Below, piece after piece: positions 50,601 to 63,300 of a stretch of 64,000 nt of DNA. The stretch is from Gavia stellata. Taxonomy: Eukaryota > Chordata > Aves > Gaviiformes > Gaviidae. A program made the position numbers and the translations under genes. Positions within the stretch are counted from its first letter, which is position 1. Each line of letters starts with the position of its first letter. The notes beneath the pieces were generated by a model. The model searched no databases. It saw only the letters and a list, made by a program, of their open reading frames with translations, and had not been told where the DNA came from. Location of the stretch: positions 20,470,428 to 20,534,427 of the forward strand of contig NC_082610.1 in NCBI RefSeq assembly GCF_030936135.1, given 5' to 3'.

Positions 50601-53600
50601 CTCTCTCTGTGAAGCCTGTGTCCCATGATTTCCTCAAAGACGTGCCACATCCCTTCCGAACAGAGCTGGTGCTTCACCAAGGCACGCACGGCCCGGTGGC
50701 ACAGCATTGCCTTTGACCTGAAGGTCCACACCCAGTTGGACCTGTCTCTGATGGTGGCATGTTCCCCGATCAGCGTGTCCACGGAGATGCTCTCGAGTTG
50801 CTGGACTAGGCGGTACCTCACAAGGAGCTGGGTGGGAAGAGAAGGAGAGAAGAGACAGCAATGAGAGGAGCCCCGCAAAGCTCTGGAGCTTGGGCCCTGC
50901 AGAGAAGATGGTCCTGATCCCCACGCTCACCTTGAACATAGTTATTAGGAAGGTAGGTTGGAGAAAAACAGTGCTTTCCAGGTGCTTGATTTCCTCGTAC
51001 CACACGACAAGCCCGATGCGGTGGAGGTACCGCAAGATGTCCTGGAGAAGCTCTCTGCCTAGGTTGGCCAGGTGCTCGCACTGGGAGAGTTTGCTGAGCA
51101 GGTACTGGAGGTCCATCATGCCTAGAGGGAGACGTGGGAGCTCAGCATGCATCCCTCGGACACCTGCATTCCAAGGCTGATGCTTTGGAGAGCAAACGAA
51201 CACCAGCAGCACCCAACGTCACCCATGCCGTCCCTGGGGAAGCAGCTGGGACCAGCACAATGCTCAGCGGCTGTGGCCCAAAAGGCTTTGCCCATCCTCA
51301 GCTGTCCCACTGTCACCCTGTGGCTCCCATGGTCTTGCCTTGCCTCAGCGGTGCCAACAGCCTGCCAGGACCTCAACGGAGCATCTGAAAAACGAGGCTA
51401 ATAATACTGGGTTTTTCTCATTGTTTGAGAGAGCAGGTTTGTATCCAGCCAGAAAACCTCAGATTGCCAGTTAAACCTCAGATCGACATTTAGTCAGGCA
51501 ACAAAACCTGGCTTATCTCCACAAAAGAAAAGCATTTGCTCCTCATCCTCTAATCCTACAGTGGCCAGGGGAGCCAGAGACAACAGCGGGTGCTGGTGGT
51601 GTTCATACCTGCTTTAGGTATGTAAGCAAGGAGCCGGGGCTGCCTGCTAGTCCTGCTAAGTCACAGGAGACACGGAGAAGGGGTTAGGGAGGGCTACAGG
51701 CCATTAAATAAAGTTAGCCAGCCATAGGTTTGGAAACTACACAGAAGCATTGAGGCTGTGGAGCTCCTGCCTGCAAGATTTTTTAATTGCTTATAGGGCA
51801 AAGGGGAGAAAGAACACCGTTACTGGAAAGAATCACAGAATCATTAAGGTTGGAAAAGACCTGTAAGATCATCAAGTCCAACCATCAACCCAACCCCACC
51901 GTGCCCACTAAACCATGTCCTGCAATGCCACGTCCACACGTTCCTTGAACACCTCCAGGGATGGTGACTCCACCACCTCCCTGGGCAGCCTCTGCCAGTG
52001 TCTCACCACTCTGTCAGTAAAGAAATTTTTCCTAATATCCAGCCTGAACCTCCCCTGGCACAACTTGAGGCCATTTCCTCTTGTCCTGTCACTTGTCACT
52101 TGGGAGAAGAGACCAACACCCACCTCACCACAACCCCCTTTCAGGTAGTTGTAGAGAGCGATGAGGTCTCCCCTCAGCCTCCTCTTCTCCAGACTGAACA
52201 ACCCCAGCTCCCTCAGCCGCTCCTCATCACACTTGTGCTCCAGACCCCTCACCAGCTCCGTCGCCCTTCTCTGGACACGCTCCAGCACCTCAATGTCCTT
52301 CTTGTAGTGAGGGGCCCAAAACTGAACACAGGATTCGAGGTGCGGCCTCACCAGCTGCACCAGACAACGTGGTCAACTCAGGGTACCTCCAAGCACAGGT
52401 TGGTAGATGTTGGCAGAGCCTCCTGGTGAAGACATGCTTGGCCTTTTCCTATGCTTTTCCCTAGGCACCTGCCTGGGGGGCAGATGCTCATAATGACAGA
52501 GCTGGGTGGTAGCACTTAATGCTCCAGCACTAACACTGCTAAGCCTTCAGCAGCGACCCCACGACCACGCAAGCGGGGCTAGAAGGTGCAGCAAGCACCG
52601 GAGAGCCCGTCCCAGCCGCAGGACAGCAGGTCCTCCCAGGAAGGTGTGGCAGGGGCGATGGACCACTCACCGTGGTCTGCCATCTCCTCGCTCTGTGCAA
52701 TATCTACAATGGCAGCTTCCACCTGCCTGTAGACGGGCGGCAGCACTCGGACGACCTCGGGGAAGAGCTCCTCATTCTTCACGTGCTCCAGAATAGTGGT
52801 CTCGAGCTTTTTGATATCACGGTGATCCGTGCAGTTGACAGCAACTAAGTTTAAGATCTGGAAGAGAGAAAGCACACACCTGCCAAAAGCACATCCAGAG
52901 GAGTCTTTTAGCCTATGCGGTAAAGGAGGGACGTAATGCCAAGGAGGTGACCAAGGATGGGACACACTGCTGGCTCAGCTTTGGAGCACGCTTCCTTCAC
53001 ACCTTTGCTCTGCAGCAGTTCCCGGAAAAAATCACCTGGGGATGGTAAATGCCCCCCTCACACTCCTCCCCATGCACTTGCTACAAGCCACAGGAGGAGA
53101 TGCCCATCGCCGAGCAGGGACAAGGACCCAGCAGGTCACAGCCAGGGGTTACCACACCCACCCCAGCCCCGGGGAGCGGCTGCAGTAGCAGCATTAGCAC
53201 CAGGTCATCATCGCCAGTAGCACGCTGGGCTGCCAGAGATAACAGGGTGACCACAGACAGCAAGGAACCACGATAATCTCAGCCCTACGGTCAACATGCA
53301 GCCCTCCATCTCCTTCAGCCTCTCCCACTGGTCCACGTAAAACTCGGGCTCCTCGCTGCCCTCCAAGTTGTCCATGAAGTGAGCGAGGTTTCTTTTTCTC
53401 TCTGCCAGCATGGCCACGATCTTGGCCATGATGTCACGCCTCTTCTCCTCCACCTCCTCCTCCCGGCAGCAGTCCACATGGGTTCCCACGGGAAGCACCA
53501 CGGAGTTTGGGACTCGCATGGACAGGTTGTTGATCCAGAAACCGACGAGCTCCTTGAAAGTCTTGTTGTTAGTTTGGTACCTGGGGAGAGAGAGAAAGAA

Positions 53601-56146
53601 AATGCCAAATTCACCTCTAACCTTCCAGATCTCCAGCCAAATTCCACCAGCACAGGCCTGACAATGCACCCTGTGCTGTCCCAGGGGATTACTGGAGAAG
53701 AGCTCAGATCTCCTAAGCTGTCACGGGCCGTGTCCAAGCTCATCCTTAAGTTTCCCATCCTCAAGCTAAGCCAGTTAAAGCTACGGGGTGTAGCAGAGTC
53801 CATCCCTGCTGTGGATGGGAGCATCCCTCTGTACCACACAGCCCAAGCCTGATGTTCCCTCTACGTTCAGGGAGCACCACAAGATACAGGAGAGCTCGTA
53901 GAGGTATTTCCAAGGCAGAAAGCAAAGCCGTTTAGATGGGGATCAATTGTCACATAAAGAGTTAATGCTCATCTAACCCCTCAAAACAGAAGACTTTGGT
54001 AAGGTGATGGCAGCTCTAGTGGCTTAATTAAAAGAGTGATCTGCAAAAAGGGGGAGAAGGAGAGCTGGCTACTCCAGTGGTGAGAAGACCAGGCATCAAG
54101 GTCCAATGGAAATGATGTGAACCCGCACGGGGGAAAGCTTCCCCACACCCTTTTTTCTTCTCCCACTCTACTTTGACTCCAAAGCAGCTCCGCACTTACA
54201 TGTGGAGATTGATGACGAGGATGACAAGCGCCTGTGGGGTGATGAACACGTGGTGAGTCATGTAGTACTCCAGCTGGCCGGCAAAATCCCAGAAAAGAAA
54301 CGTGAAGTCCTCGATCCGGAACTCGCTGATCTCTATCCCAACCGTTCGCTCTTCCTTGGGCACCAGTTTGGTTTGCCCTTGCTTCAGGCTTTTGCAGATA
54401 GTGGACTTCCCCGCCAGTGAGGCCCCCAGGAACATGGTTTTGACTCTCTTGTCCTCCTGCCCTGAACCATGTTGAAGCTGGTTGAAGTAATTCCGGATCT
54501 GCTGGATGCCACCAGCGCACACTTCACTGGGCGGCTCCCGGAGGGGGTTCCCATTGGCCTTGAACATTTTCAGGGATTGTCCCTGGAAGAGCTCCTTGGG
54601 GAGCTGGCGAAGGGCATTATTCTGCACGTGGAGCTCCTGTAAGTGTGCCAGCTGCAGGACAGGCTGGGGGAAGGTCCGGAACAGGTTGTTGGAGATGTTG
54701 AGGTACTGGAGGCTGCCTCGACAAGCTGCCAGGTCCCTGGGGAGGGCACTGAGACGGTTGTTGTTCAGCCGCAAGTGTTTAAGCCTGAGGAGATGGGAGA
54801 AAACCCCCTCCGGGATGACCCGGATTTGGTTCTGATTCAGCTCAAGCTTCTCTAAACAGACCAGGCTCTGGATTTCACTGGGAAAGTCCACAATCTCATT
54901 CTTGGACAGTATCAGCTTCTTCAGGTTGCAAAGCTTAGAAATGCCGGTGATGCTCCTGAGCTTATTCCTGTCAAGGTCAAGGCTCTCCAGCGCAGGGTTG
55001 CTCAGGACTGCCGGAGGCAGCACGCGCAGCCTCTGGGTAGAGAGAGTCACTTCACGCAAAGCGTCCTCCTGCTCCTGACCTGGATGCACGGGACAGGGAA
55101 GGTGGTTAAGAGAGACTGTCACCCATCGGGTTGCAGACCGCTTTTTTCCCTTGAGCACTGCACGACTTGGGGATCATTTCGGCCGGCAAGGAAAAGCAGA
55201 GGCAAAACCCAGGAGCTGGTTGAACAGCGCGACCACAGCTGCTACTTGAGCAGCTCCTGTGTCCTCTCAAGAGAGGAACCAACGCCGAAGCACAAGGATC
55301 TTGGCTGGGCCTGAAGACACAGGAAGAAATGTTGCCCACCAGATGTTGACCTGTAGCCCAAGCGCCACATTAACAGCTTTGCTCTCATTAAAGCACTGCG
55401 AGAGCTCCAGCCGCAGATGTGGCTACCCCGAAACCGGCGGGTTTCTAAACGCAGCAGCAGGCTGGGAGGGCAGAGCCGACGTCAGGAGGAGAGCTGCTCT
55501 CCAAACAACTCACCCAGCACACCCTCAGGTCTCGACCACGGCTCGGGAGATGCGTTGAGACCAGGGCTAAGAAGTTCAGACACTTCCTCTCTCACATCCT
55601 CCCCCTGCTCCAGATGCACGCTGCAATTCCCCACAGAGGTGATCCCAGCCCCGGGAGACCGGGGGAATAACGCAGGGACAGTGGGGTCCCCCGCAGGGCA
55701 GGGCGCACAAGAAGGGACTCGGTGGTGGCCGAGAACATCTCCAAAAGGAGGGTGTTTAGAGCACAGAGGTTTGCAGGCGAGAAGAGCGCCAGGGGGATAT
55801 GGGATGGGGATCACACGATACTAGAGCAGACCATGACCAGATTTGCTTTCCTCTCCCTCGTTTCACTTCCTCACCAGACGATGCTGAGCACGGCGTCCTC
55901 TTGCGCAAGGCATCCCCTTGCGCAAGGCTGCCTGCTCAGGACCAACTCATTATCAGTGCTCAGCATCACCACCTAAAACGGGGACATTCAACGAGCCCAG
56001 CAGGAAAGCAAGCTTTCACCCTCTCCCAAACACCCGGTCTCTCCTCCAGCGCCATCAGAGAGACAACCCAAAGGGCTCCCACCACCGCTCTGAACCAGAG
56101 CGGCAAAGAGCCGCGGCAGCTACTCACAGGCTCTGGGCTGGGCCAT
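47680..56146 (-). CDS. LRR-Roc-COR (ROCO) protein, MFHAS1-like, about 931 aa
   Basis: ROCO family proteins couple a Ras-like GTPase (Roc) to a COR dimerisation domain; the exact role here is unknown. Proposed exons, 5' to 3' on the minus strand: 56146-56128, 55738-55514, 55079-54200, 53580-53289, 52857-52671, 51121-50931, 50827-50340, 49741-49584, 48826-48667, 48208-48138, 48033-47927 and 47697-47680. All join in phase (2796 nt). Leucine-rich repeats span about 100-265. The Roc domain has P-loop GASLAGKS (about 300-307), DFAG (about 346-349) and THVD (about 408-411). COR follows to about 750. A C-terminal region carries spaced cysteines (CxxxxCxxxxxC...CGTCG), suggesting a zinc-binding fold, then a Pro/Ser/Thr tail. 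The first two exons are the weak part: the start ATG has a good context (gccATGG), but the acceptor at 55739 is poor and the N-terminal 80 residues match nothing I know. MFHAS1 is the closest named relative, though this looks like a distinct paralogue. Confidence 0.82.
49152..49367 (-). mobile_element. Short CR1 LINE 3' fragment in a ROCO intron
   Basis: About 215 bp of CR1 3' end in the same transcriptional direction as the host gene, located between the ROCO exons at 49584-49741 and 48667-48826. It ends with the typical TGATTCTGTGATTCC on the minus strand and is strongly 5'-truncated. Confidence 0.9.
51831..52355 (-). mobile_element. CR1 LINE fragment in a ROCO intron
   Basis: A 5'-truncated CR1 3' end lying in the intron between the ROCO exons at 52671-52857 and 50931-51121, in the same orientation as the gene. 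The ORF2 tail is open for about 150 codons with [19 protein letters not shown] visible. Confidence 0.93.
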
Positions 56147-57440
56147 GGCCCTGCAGCGTGGCACCAGCTGGATCCTCCCGGTCGCTCGGCCTCCCCTTTT
56201 CGTTTCCTCCTCTCGTTTCGCTCCCCGCCTCCCAGAGCTCTGCCCACGAACCCCACCCTCTCTTTCTCCATCCATCCTCAGAGCAGCTCCCAACACCCCA
56301 AGCACTGCTGGCCAGACACCAGGGCCATGGGTATGTCCCGAAAGCAGCTCTGGAGGTCACCTATGAGACAACGATGGTGGCAGAGTAGCTCCTGGGTCAA
56401 CTTCTTACAGCCTTTGCTAAAGGAGCTTTTGGTGTTACCACTGTTGCAGAGGAGGGAAACGACTCTAACAAGAGGTTATGCTACTACCAAACTACTGCAT
56501 GTGCTGAATAAATAAGATTTCTTCCCTTAAACAGGTAGCAGCATCTGATCCACGAGGGTCAACCAGAAGGAAGAAGAAAAAAAAAAAGAATGCAAGTAGT
56601 ATACATGGTATACTAGAAAAACTTTTCTAGAGGACACGCCAGAAGAGGCATTTTTGGTTCTGTTTCTCATTGCCTCTCCCAAGGGGCAGCTTACAATTTG
56701 CTGGATTTATTTTTAACGGTAGACAGAATGAAAGAACCAGTATTCTTGTTCACGTAGCTTCAGGAGAAAGCACATGCAGAAGGTATAGTCTTCAGCTTCA
56801 TTGCTCCTCCGGGCAATGGCAGGGGCAGAGGTAACTGAAATTTAACAGTCCTTACAGTACATGCACTCCTAACATAGCTTGCAACAGGCTGTTAGCTTTA
56901 CTGCTAATTCAAGGCTAACACTAACCAAGACTTTAAAGCGGTGAATCAGGTTGAGGAACAAAACAGACTGACATTGTCTTCCTGGTCAACAATGTAGTTG
57001 CTTCTATTATTTGGGCAAGCTTTGTTTTTCACGCTGCCTACCCTTTTTCATGCAGGCAGGTTATTCCAGAATTGTTCCTCTGATACATCCAAAAGTGTCC
57101 AGTTTCCAGCCTAAGTGTATTCACAACTAGATCACGCTCTCTCATACTTGTGCTAACAGCGCCATCAAAGTTTCCAAACTTTGTCAAGAAATCAATCATC
57201 ATCAGCGTTTGTATTTACAACGCCACACCCATCTGCTAGCTATATATTCTCGCTACACGGTTAGCTTTAAAACTAAAGCTTCTCTTCCAGTTCTTATTCT
57301 TTTGCAGTCTTAGTGAGCCTTTGTTCCAAAATCTTCAAAGAAAGCTATCAATCCCTAAGAAAGTTATCAATCCTTCAGACTCCATTCAGGCTGCACTTAC
57401 TTTCATATAGGAAGCAAACAGAGCCAAGAAAGATCGGGGC
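56147..57440. other. Upstream region of the ROCO gene
   Basis: About 1.3 kb between the proposed ROCO start and the CR1 copy. The part next to the start (56150-56350) is GC-rich and may hold the promoter, but no TATA box or distinctive element was identified. The remainder is AT-rich, with a poly-A run at 56576-56587. Confidence 0.5.
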
Positions 57441-58719
57441 ACGTGCAGGACAACCAAGGGGTCAGGTCCAGCCAGCACGGGTTTATGAAAGGCAGGTCCT
57501 GCTTGACCAACCTGATCTCCTTCTATGAGAACTTGACCCGCTTAGGGGATGAGGGAAAGGCTGTGGATGTTGTTCACCTGGGCTTCAGTAAAGCCCTTGA
57601 CACTGTTTCCCACTGCCTTCTCCTGGAGAAACTGACTGCTCATGGCTTGGATGGGCGCACCCTTCACTGGGTAAAAAACTGGCTGGATGGCCGAGCCCAG
57701 AGAGTGGTGGTGAACGGAGTTAAATCCAGTTGGCGGCCGGTCACATGCGGTGTCCCCCAGGGCTCAGTTTTGGGGCCGGTCTTGTTTAATATATTTATCA
57801 ATGGTCGGGACGAGGGGATCAAATGCTCCCTCAGTAAGTTTGCAGATGACACCAAGTTGGGTGGGAGTGTTGATCTGCTGGAGGGTAGGGAGGCTCTGCA
57901 GAGGGATCTGGACAGGCTGGATCGATGGGCCCAGGCCAACTGTGTGAGGTTCAACAAGGCCAAGTGCCGGGTCCTGCACTTGGGTCACAACAACCCCACG
58001 CAACGCTACAGGCTTGGGGACGAGTGGCTGGAAAGCTGCCTGGTGGAAAAGGACCTGGGGGTGTTGGTGGTCGACAGCCGGCTGAATATGAGCCAGCAGT
58101 GTGCCCAGGTGGCCAAGAAGGCCAACGGCATCCTGGCCTGTATCAGAAATAGTGTGGCAGCGGGAGTAGGGAGGTGATCGTGCCCCTGTACTTGGCACTG
58201 GTGAGGCCGCACCTCGAATGCTGTGTTCAGTTTTGGGCCCCTCACTCCAAGAAGGACATTGAGGTGCTGGAGCGTGTCCAGAGAAGGGCGACGGAGCTGG
58301 TGAGGGGTCTGGAGCACAAGTCTGATGAGGAGCGGCTGAGGGAGCTGGGGTTGTTCAGTCTGGAGAAGAGGAGGCTGAGGGGAGACCTCATCGCTCTCTG
58401 CAACTACCTGAAAGGGGGTTGCAGAGAAGAGGGTGTCAGCCTCTTCTCCCAAGTGATGAGTGACAGGACAAGAGGAAATGGCCTCAAGTTTTGCCAGGGG
58501 AGGTTCAGGCTGGATATTAGGAAAAATTTCTTCACTGAGAGAGTGGTGAAGCACTGGAAGAGGCTGCCCAGGGAGGTGGTGGAGTCACCATCCCTGGAGG
58601 TGTTCAAGGAACCTGTGGACGTGGCACTGTGGGACATGGTTGAGTGGGCATGGTAGGGTTGAGTTGATGGTTGGTAAGATCATCATCTTACAGGTCTTTT
58701 CCAACCTTAGTGATTCTGT
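57441..58719 (+). mobile_element. CR1 LINE copy with partial reverse transcriptase
   Basis: The longest CR1 copy in the window. A frame from 57443 to 58177 encodes the middle and end of the reverse transcriptase, including [10 protein letters not shown] and the catalytic FADDTK. The aspartate normally found in the LDFSKAFDT block is glycine here (LGFSKALDT), which should remove a catalytic metal ligand. A one-base deletion near 58157 then breaks the frame, and the ORF2 tail continues from 58174 in another frame. The 5' half of the element is missing, so it is a dead fragment. Confidence 0.95.
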
Positions 58720-60389
58720 AACTCCAAAATGCTCAGGGCTTGTCCATAAACACAACTGTAGGATGGTGAATAACGGGAGTGAAGCGTTTCGCCAGCCCAG
58801 ACAGTACTGCTATATGGGCTTGTTTTGTTTAAATAAAGAAGTCCCCAAAGCACCTGTTTGGACCCACAGCCGAAATTACAGTGTGCAGACAAAAATCTTA
58901 TAATCAAAATCAGAGTTCATGAAAAGCTAGGAACGCCAGCAGGGGATTAAAGGTCTCGCTGTTTGTGAGTTTTCCTATGCTCACCGGGTAAATAAAAAGA
59001 AGAGCTGCAGTTATTTGCTTTATAAAACTCACTCTAGAGAGCCTGTTTCCTCTTTGAAGACAAGCAGCAAGACTATCCTCAAAGAGGGCAGTTTCCAAGC
59101 ACCCTCTAAGAGGCCACGTACATTCAGTTCCTGTTGAAGGGAAAGCCAGTTTCTAAGTCGTAACTTAGTGGTTTTCTCTTCAGCTTCCCTGTTAAATGTC
59201 TTCTCCCTACCATGGTTAGATAGGAAATAATGCTTTTTGTCAGGCTCAAGGGCGCTGAATGTATTTGTAAGCGACTGTATTTCAGATGATCACTCAAAAG
59301 ATCAGTTGCTCTTGCAGTACATGCGGACAAGGAGTGCTTTTAAAGAAAGCAAGATGCAGTCAGTACACGTGCTGGCCTCCTCTGCATCTTGATAGGAAAA
59401 CCAGTCCTCCTACAGAGGAGGAACAGCAATTACTTATCCAGCTCCAACCCTCTTCCAGAAACACAGTATTCCTTACACAAGAGCCACGGCTGCAGGTTTA
59501 TACAGAATACCCACGGCAAGAGGCAGCTGTAAGAGAAAGAAATGACACCTGCTATAGGACTAAAACCATTCAAAATAACTTTATAAATTCTGTCACATTT
59601 CTGCTTTGTACATCAGTTCAACCTTATGCCTCCAGCTTGTGACTGAAAATTCACAACGCTTGCTTTCTGTTTCATTTTTTCCTGAAAGGCAGACACAAAA
59701 CCAGCCATCAGTGCATTATTTACAGAAGTGCAACACAGTCTCCCACCCCGAAATTAAAATTTTCACTAATGAGATACTTCCAACAGAATGTAAATAAACA
59801 CCACGGCTTGGGCAGTGTTTCTGAAGTAAATTTATAAAGGTTAGCTCATTTCTGCAATCCCCAAATGACAGAGCGAGTAAAGCTTCGCTCACCATCGAAC
59901 AGGCTAAAAATACAACATTTCAAGTATTAAATCAGAAGTTTCTAAAGACAATCCATATTTTGATAAATAAACACAAGGGAAACAGTATACAGCTCTCAAT
60001 ATACTGTATATGAAAAGTGGTGTCCCGCTTAAACTTTTAGCAAGACAGGCGCACAGCCCAAAAATGTGATCAAAGTAACCCTGAAAACTGTAGCAATCCG
60101 GGAGTCCCAAACATTAATCTCTTCTGTGTTTCCCCTCGAATTACTCTGCTGGTCTGAGGCATTTGATTGTTATTTACTTCTACATCTGTAGGTAATGCAA
60201 AAAAAACCCCAAGTTCATTCCCATATGGAAACAATTCAAAAGAAGGTTCCGCAGATAAGTCCTATTATAATCCTGCGTCTCTGCACTTTGTGTTCAATGA
60301 GATGCAACTGCAGATCTGTGACTCCCTCTGGCATTCTGTTTGCAGCCAGAGTTAAGTTCAGTCCAAGTCATGCTGGCTGTGGCTTGCTC
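58720..60389. other. Region 3' of PHRF1, including its 3'UTR
   Basis: AT-rich DNA downstream of the PHRF1 stop on the minus strand. Part of it is presumably the PHRF1 3'UTR, but I found no clear canonical polyadenylation hexamer on the minus strand close to the stop, so its end is not placed. No gene or repeat family was recognised. Confidence 0.5.
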
Positions 60390-63300
60390 TCAGTTTTCCA
60401 CTTCCCGTGTATCTTCACCATCGGATTTCTTATGTTTCCTCATATGTTTGTATTTTTCCACATATGCCTTCACCAGATTAGCGACCTTCATAGGGTTGAT
60501 CTCTCCACTTTTGCTGTGACAGATCTACAAGGGATTAGAAAAAGCATTCGGTCAATTAACAGTGTTACAGCAGTTCAGGCAGGCGACAAATGATCGAGAA
60601 GCCCTAAGCCTGCCAGGGGAATTGATTCCTGCACAGGCCCTCGAGTCTCTCAGCAGGATACATAAAGCAAAAAACTCAACAAGGGTAAGAGTAATATTTT
60701 ACTTCAAGCATTCCAGAAAAGACCCAGGGCTTATTCTACTGAGCACCAACTGAATGCAGAAGCATGTCTGAAAGCAGAATTATTCATTTTTACTACAGGC
60801 TTTTCTGTCCAGCCAGTTTTACACAATACTTGGTAATCAAGGAAGTGTTGATTTCCCATTTTTCTGACTATTTTGAAGAAGCGATGCTCAGATTAAAAGA
60901 ATCTGGCAGTTTTGAGGGCCCATTTTGAGATACGGGAGAAAGAACGGACCCTACAAAGAACTTTATCAGTGTTCAGAGAAGAGTTCACAGTGACCTCAGC
61001 AGCAATTGGTGTTGCTCAGCTCTCCTACAAACCACACTTAAGGTTCATATGGGTCACGTAGAAGATGTGAAATTGCAGCCGCTATCTCAGGAATTTTGAT
61101 TTATGACGGATGATAGCAAGAATGCAGAGCAGGGAGAGAATACAGTTCTCTGGGGTATCGTTTAACTGCCTTGACCGCAAGAGCATTACTCACTCTCACA
61201 AGACCACATTTACCTGCTGATCAGGTCTTTTTTAGCCATGACCTGGTCAGCACTAAGATTTGAGACAGAAGTCAACATCAGCCAAATTACAAGGCCCTCT
61301 TCCAAAGTTCAGGGACACCACAGATGCTCAAGGAATTAACGCACAAAGTATTTTCTCACCTCATCAGAAACAGCTCAACGCTTCTGGCTGAAGCTCTTAA
61401 TGAGAGAGATTAGACCATTCTCACCCAAGGCACGTACCGTGTTAACATTTCGGCTCAGGTAGCTTAAGCTTAGCAATGTTCTGGACCACTGAAAACACAA
61501 TCTTCTAAAAGGAACAGCCTGACAGCTCTCATCAATGGCACCTCTCAGTCCTGCTTAAAGCTACTACTGCTTCGTGACAAGACTGCAGAGTACGAGTCAG
61601 CGTCCAAAGATCAGCTACTCAGTTACGGCATGTAATTGCTGAAGCTGGCAAGTGCAATCCGAAGTACTGCCACTTACTTAACGATCTGCACAGCTCCTCC
61701 TCTTCATTTCACTGTCACCTTACCTTTTGCACTGCTTTTCGAAGAATGTTCTTGTACTCCTCCTTTGTAATCTCCCTCTTCTGGTAAAAAGGTTTAATAG
61801 CAAGTTTCACTTCTTCCACAGCCCTTTCCTGCATGTGAAGCTTCTTCATGTACTGCACAGCAAAGAGAAGTTCATCACCTTGTGCTGTCTTGGGAATGCT
61901 TTCTGAATCTGTTTTTCTTAGAAATGCTCTAACAATGAAAACACTCACTTCACACTTTCAACGACCCAAGTAAAAGCTAGCCTCAAAGCGATTTCCTTTA
62001 CTGTAAATTGCAATCTGGGAACAAATACCAGTTCGCATGATGAGGAACCTTGTTTTGCGTAACAGTTATTCTGTCTTAGAGAATGCGTTTTAAGCAAGTG
62101 ACTACAATGTCCGCTTATTAATTCTGGTCTCCTCCTTCCCTTCCAACACCTCTGAAGTAAACATACATCCATCGAGAGGCATCAGATTCTAAAAGCAGCA
62201 AGTCACACCTACGAATATAAAGCTTCAGGTAGCTCTAAAGGCATTCTGAAAATTGCAGAGTTGCCTATAAATTCAGGATTACAGACGACATCAGAACATA
62301 TTCTATCAAAACAAGTTCATAAAAACTGCTGTTCATAAACGGCAGGTTCGGTGGGAAAAGTATCTTACTCTCTTGTTTTGTGGTAGAAAGTAAAATACTT
62401 GGCTAAGAAGTTTTTGTTCTTGTGTTAACATCCACTATGCTTACAGCAGATGGTGTGTACAGCAAACCCAAAACTCAGCAGCAAGGGACTACTAGCACTG
62501 CAAAATCTCCAAAGTATTTTACTATCTCTGCATTTTCAGTGCTGATAAGCAGCAAGATACAGTCCTACCTCTCTACAGGACTGTTATGAGAACTGACATT
62601 AATTTCCAAGCTGGAGGGGAAAGGAGAAAACCAGGTGTTCAGAGAAATTTAGACATTCTGGCTTCTGGAAAGCCCCTTCCAAACATTCATGCAAGAAAGT
62701 TTCAGAACTCTAAAAACGCATTTTAGATGCTTTAATCCCTCTCTGTCTTATTGCTATGAAGCAGTAGAAACTAGAACCATCAAATGGAGTAAATCCCAAA
62801 AGAATTCAAAGAAAGGATTGCCTGCCTCTCCTGGGTTAGCACAGTCAGTCACCAAAAACAACAGTGACAACAGGGGCTGGGAAAATACAGTACAGAGAAA
62901 GTTGAAAACCCCCAAACTTTAAAAGATCAAATAAACAGCTCACTAATGTTATGTGTTTGCTACTCGATAGCATTCACTCACTTCCTCATTTTTCGTTTTA
63001 TCCACTGGAGGTTTGGGTGCTTTGATCTTTTCCTCCGCGTTTCCAACAGAAGCAGCTTGGATTCCTGGTTCAGATGCAGTAGCCAGGCTGCCCGGCTCCG
63101 GAGTCAGGCTCTGTCCTGCCATGCAGCCAAGCGCTGGAAGACTACCCTGCATGATAAACTGAACCGTGGGCTGGCTGACAGGGGCATAGGGGGGAAGGCT
63201 TGAGGGTAGAGGTGGCGTCAAAGGTATATTTTGACAGTACACCTGTGAAACAGATAGCATTTCGTAAATGCTTGTACTTAGAAGAGAGAGCATCAGATGA

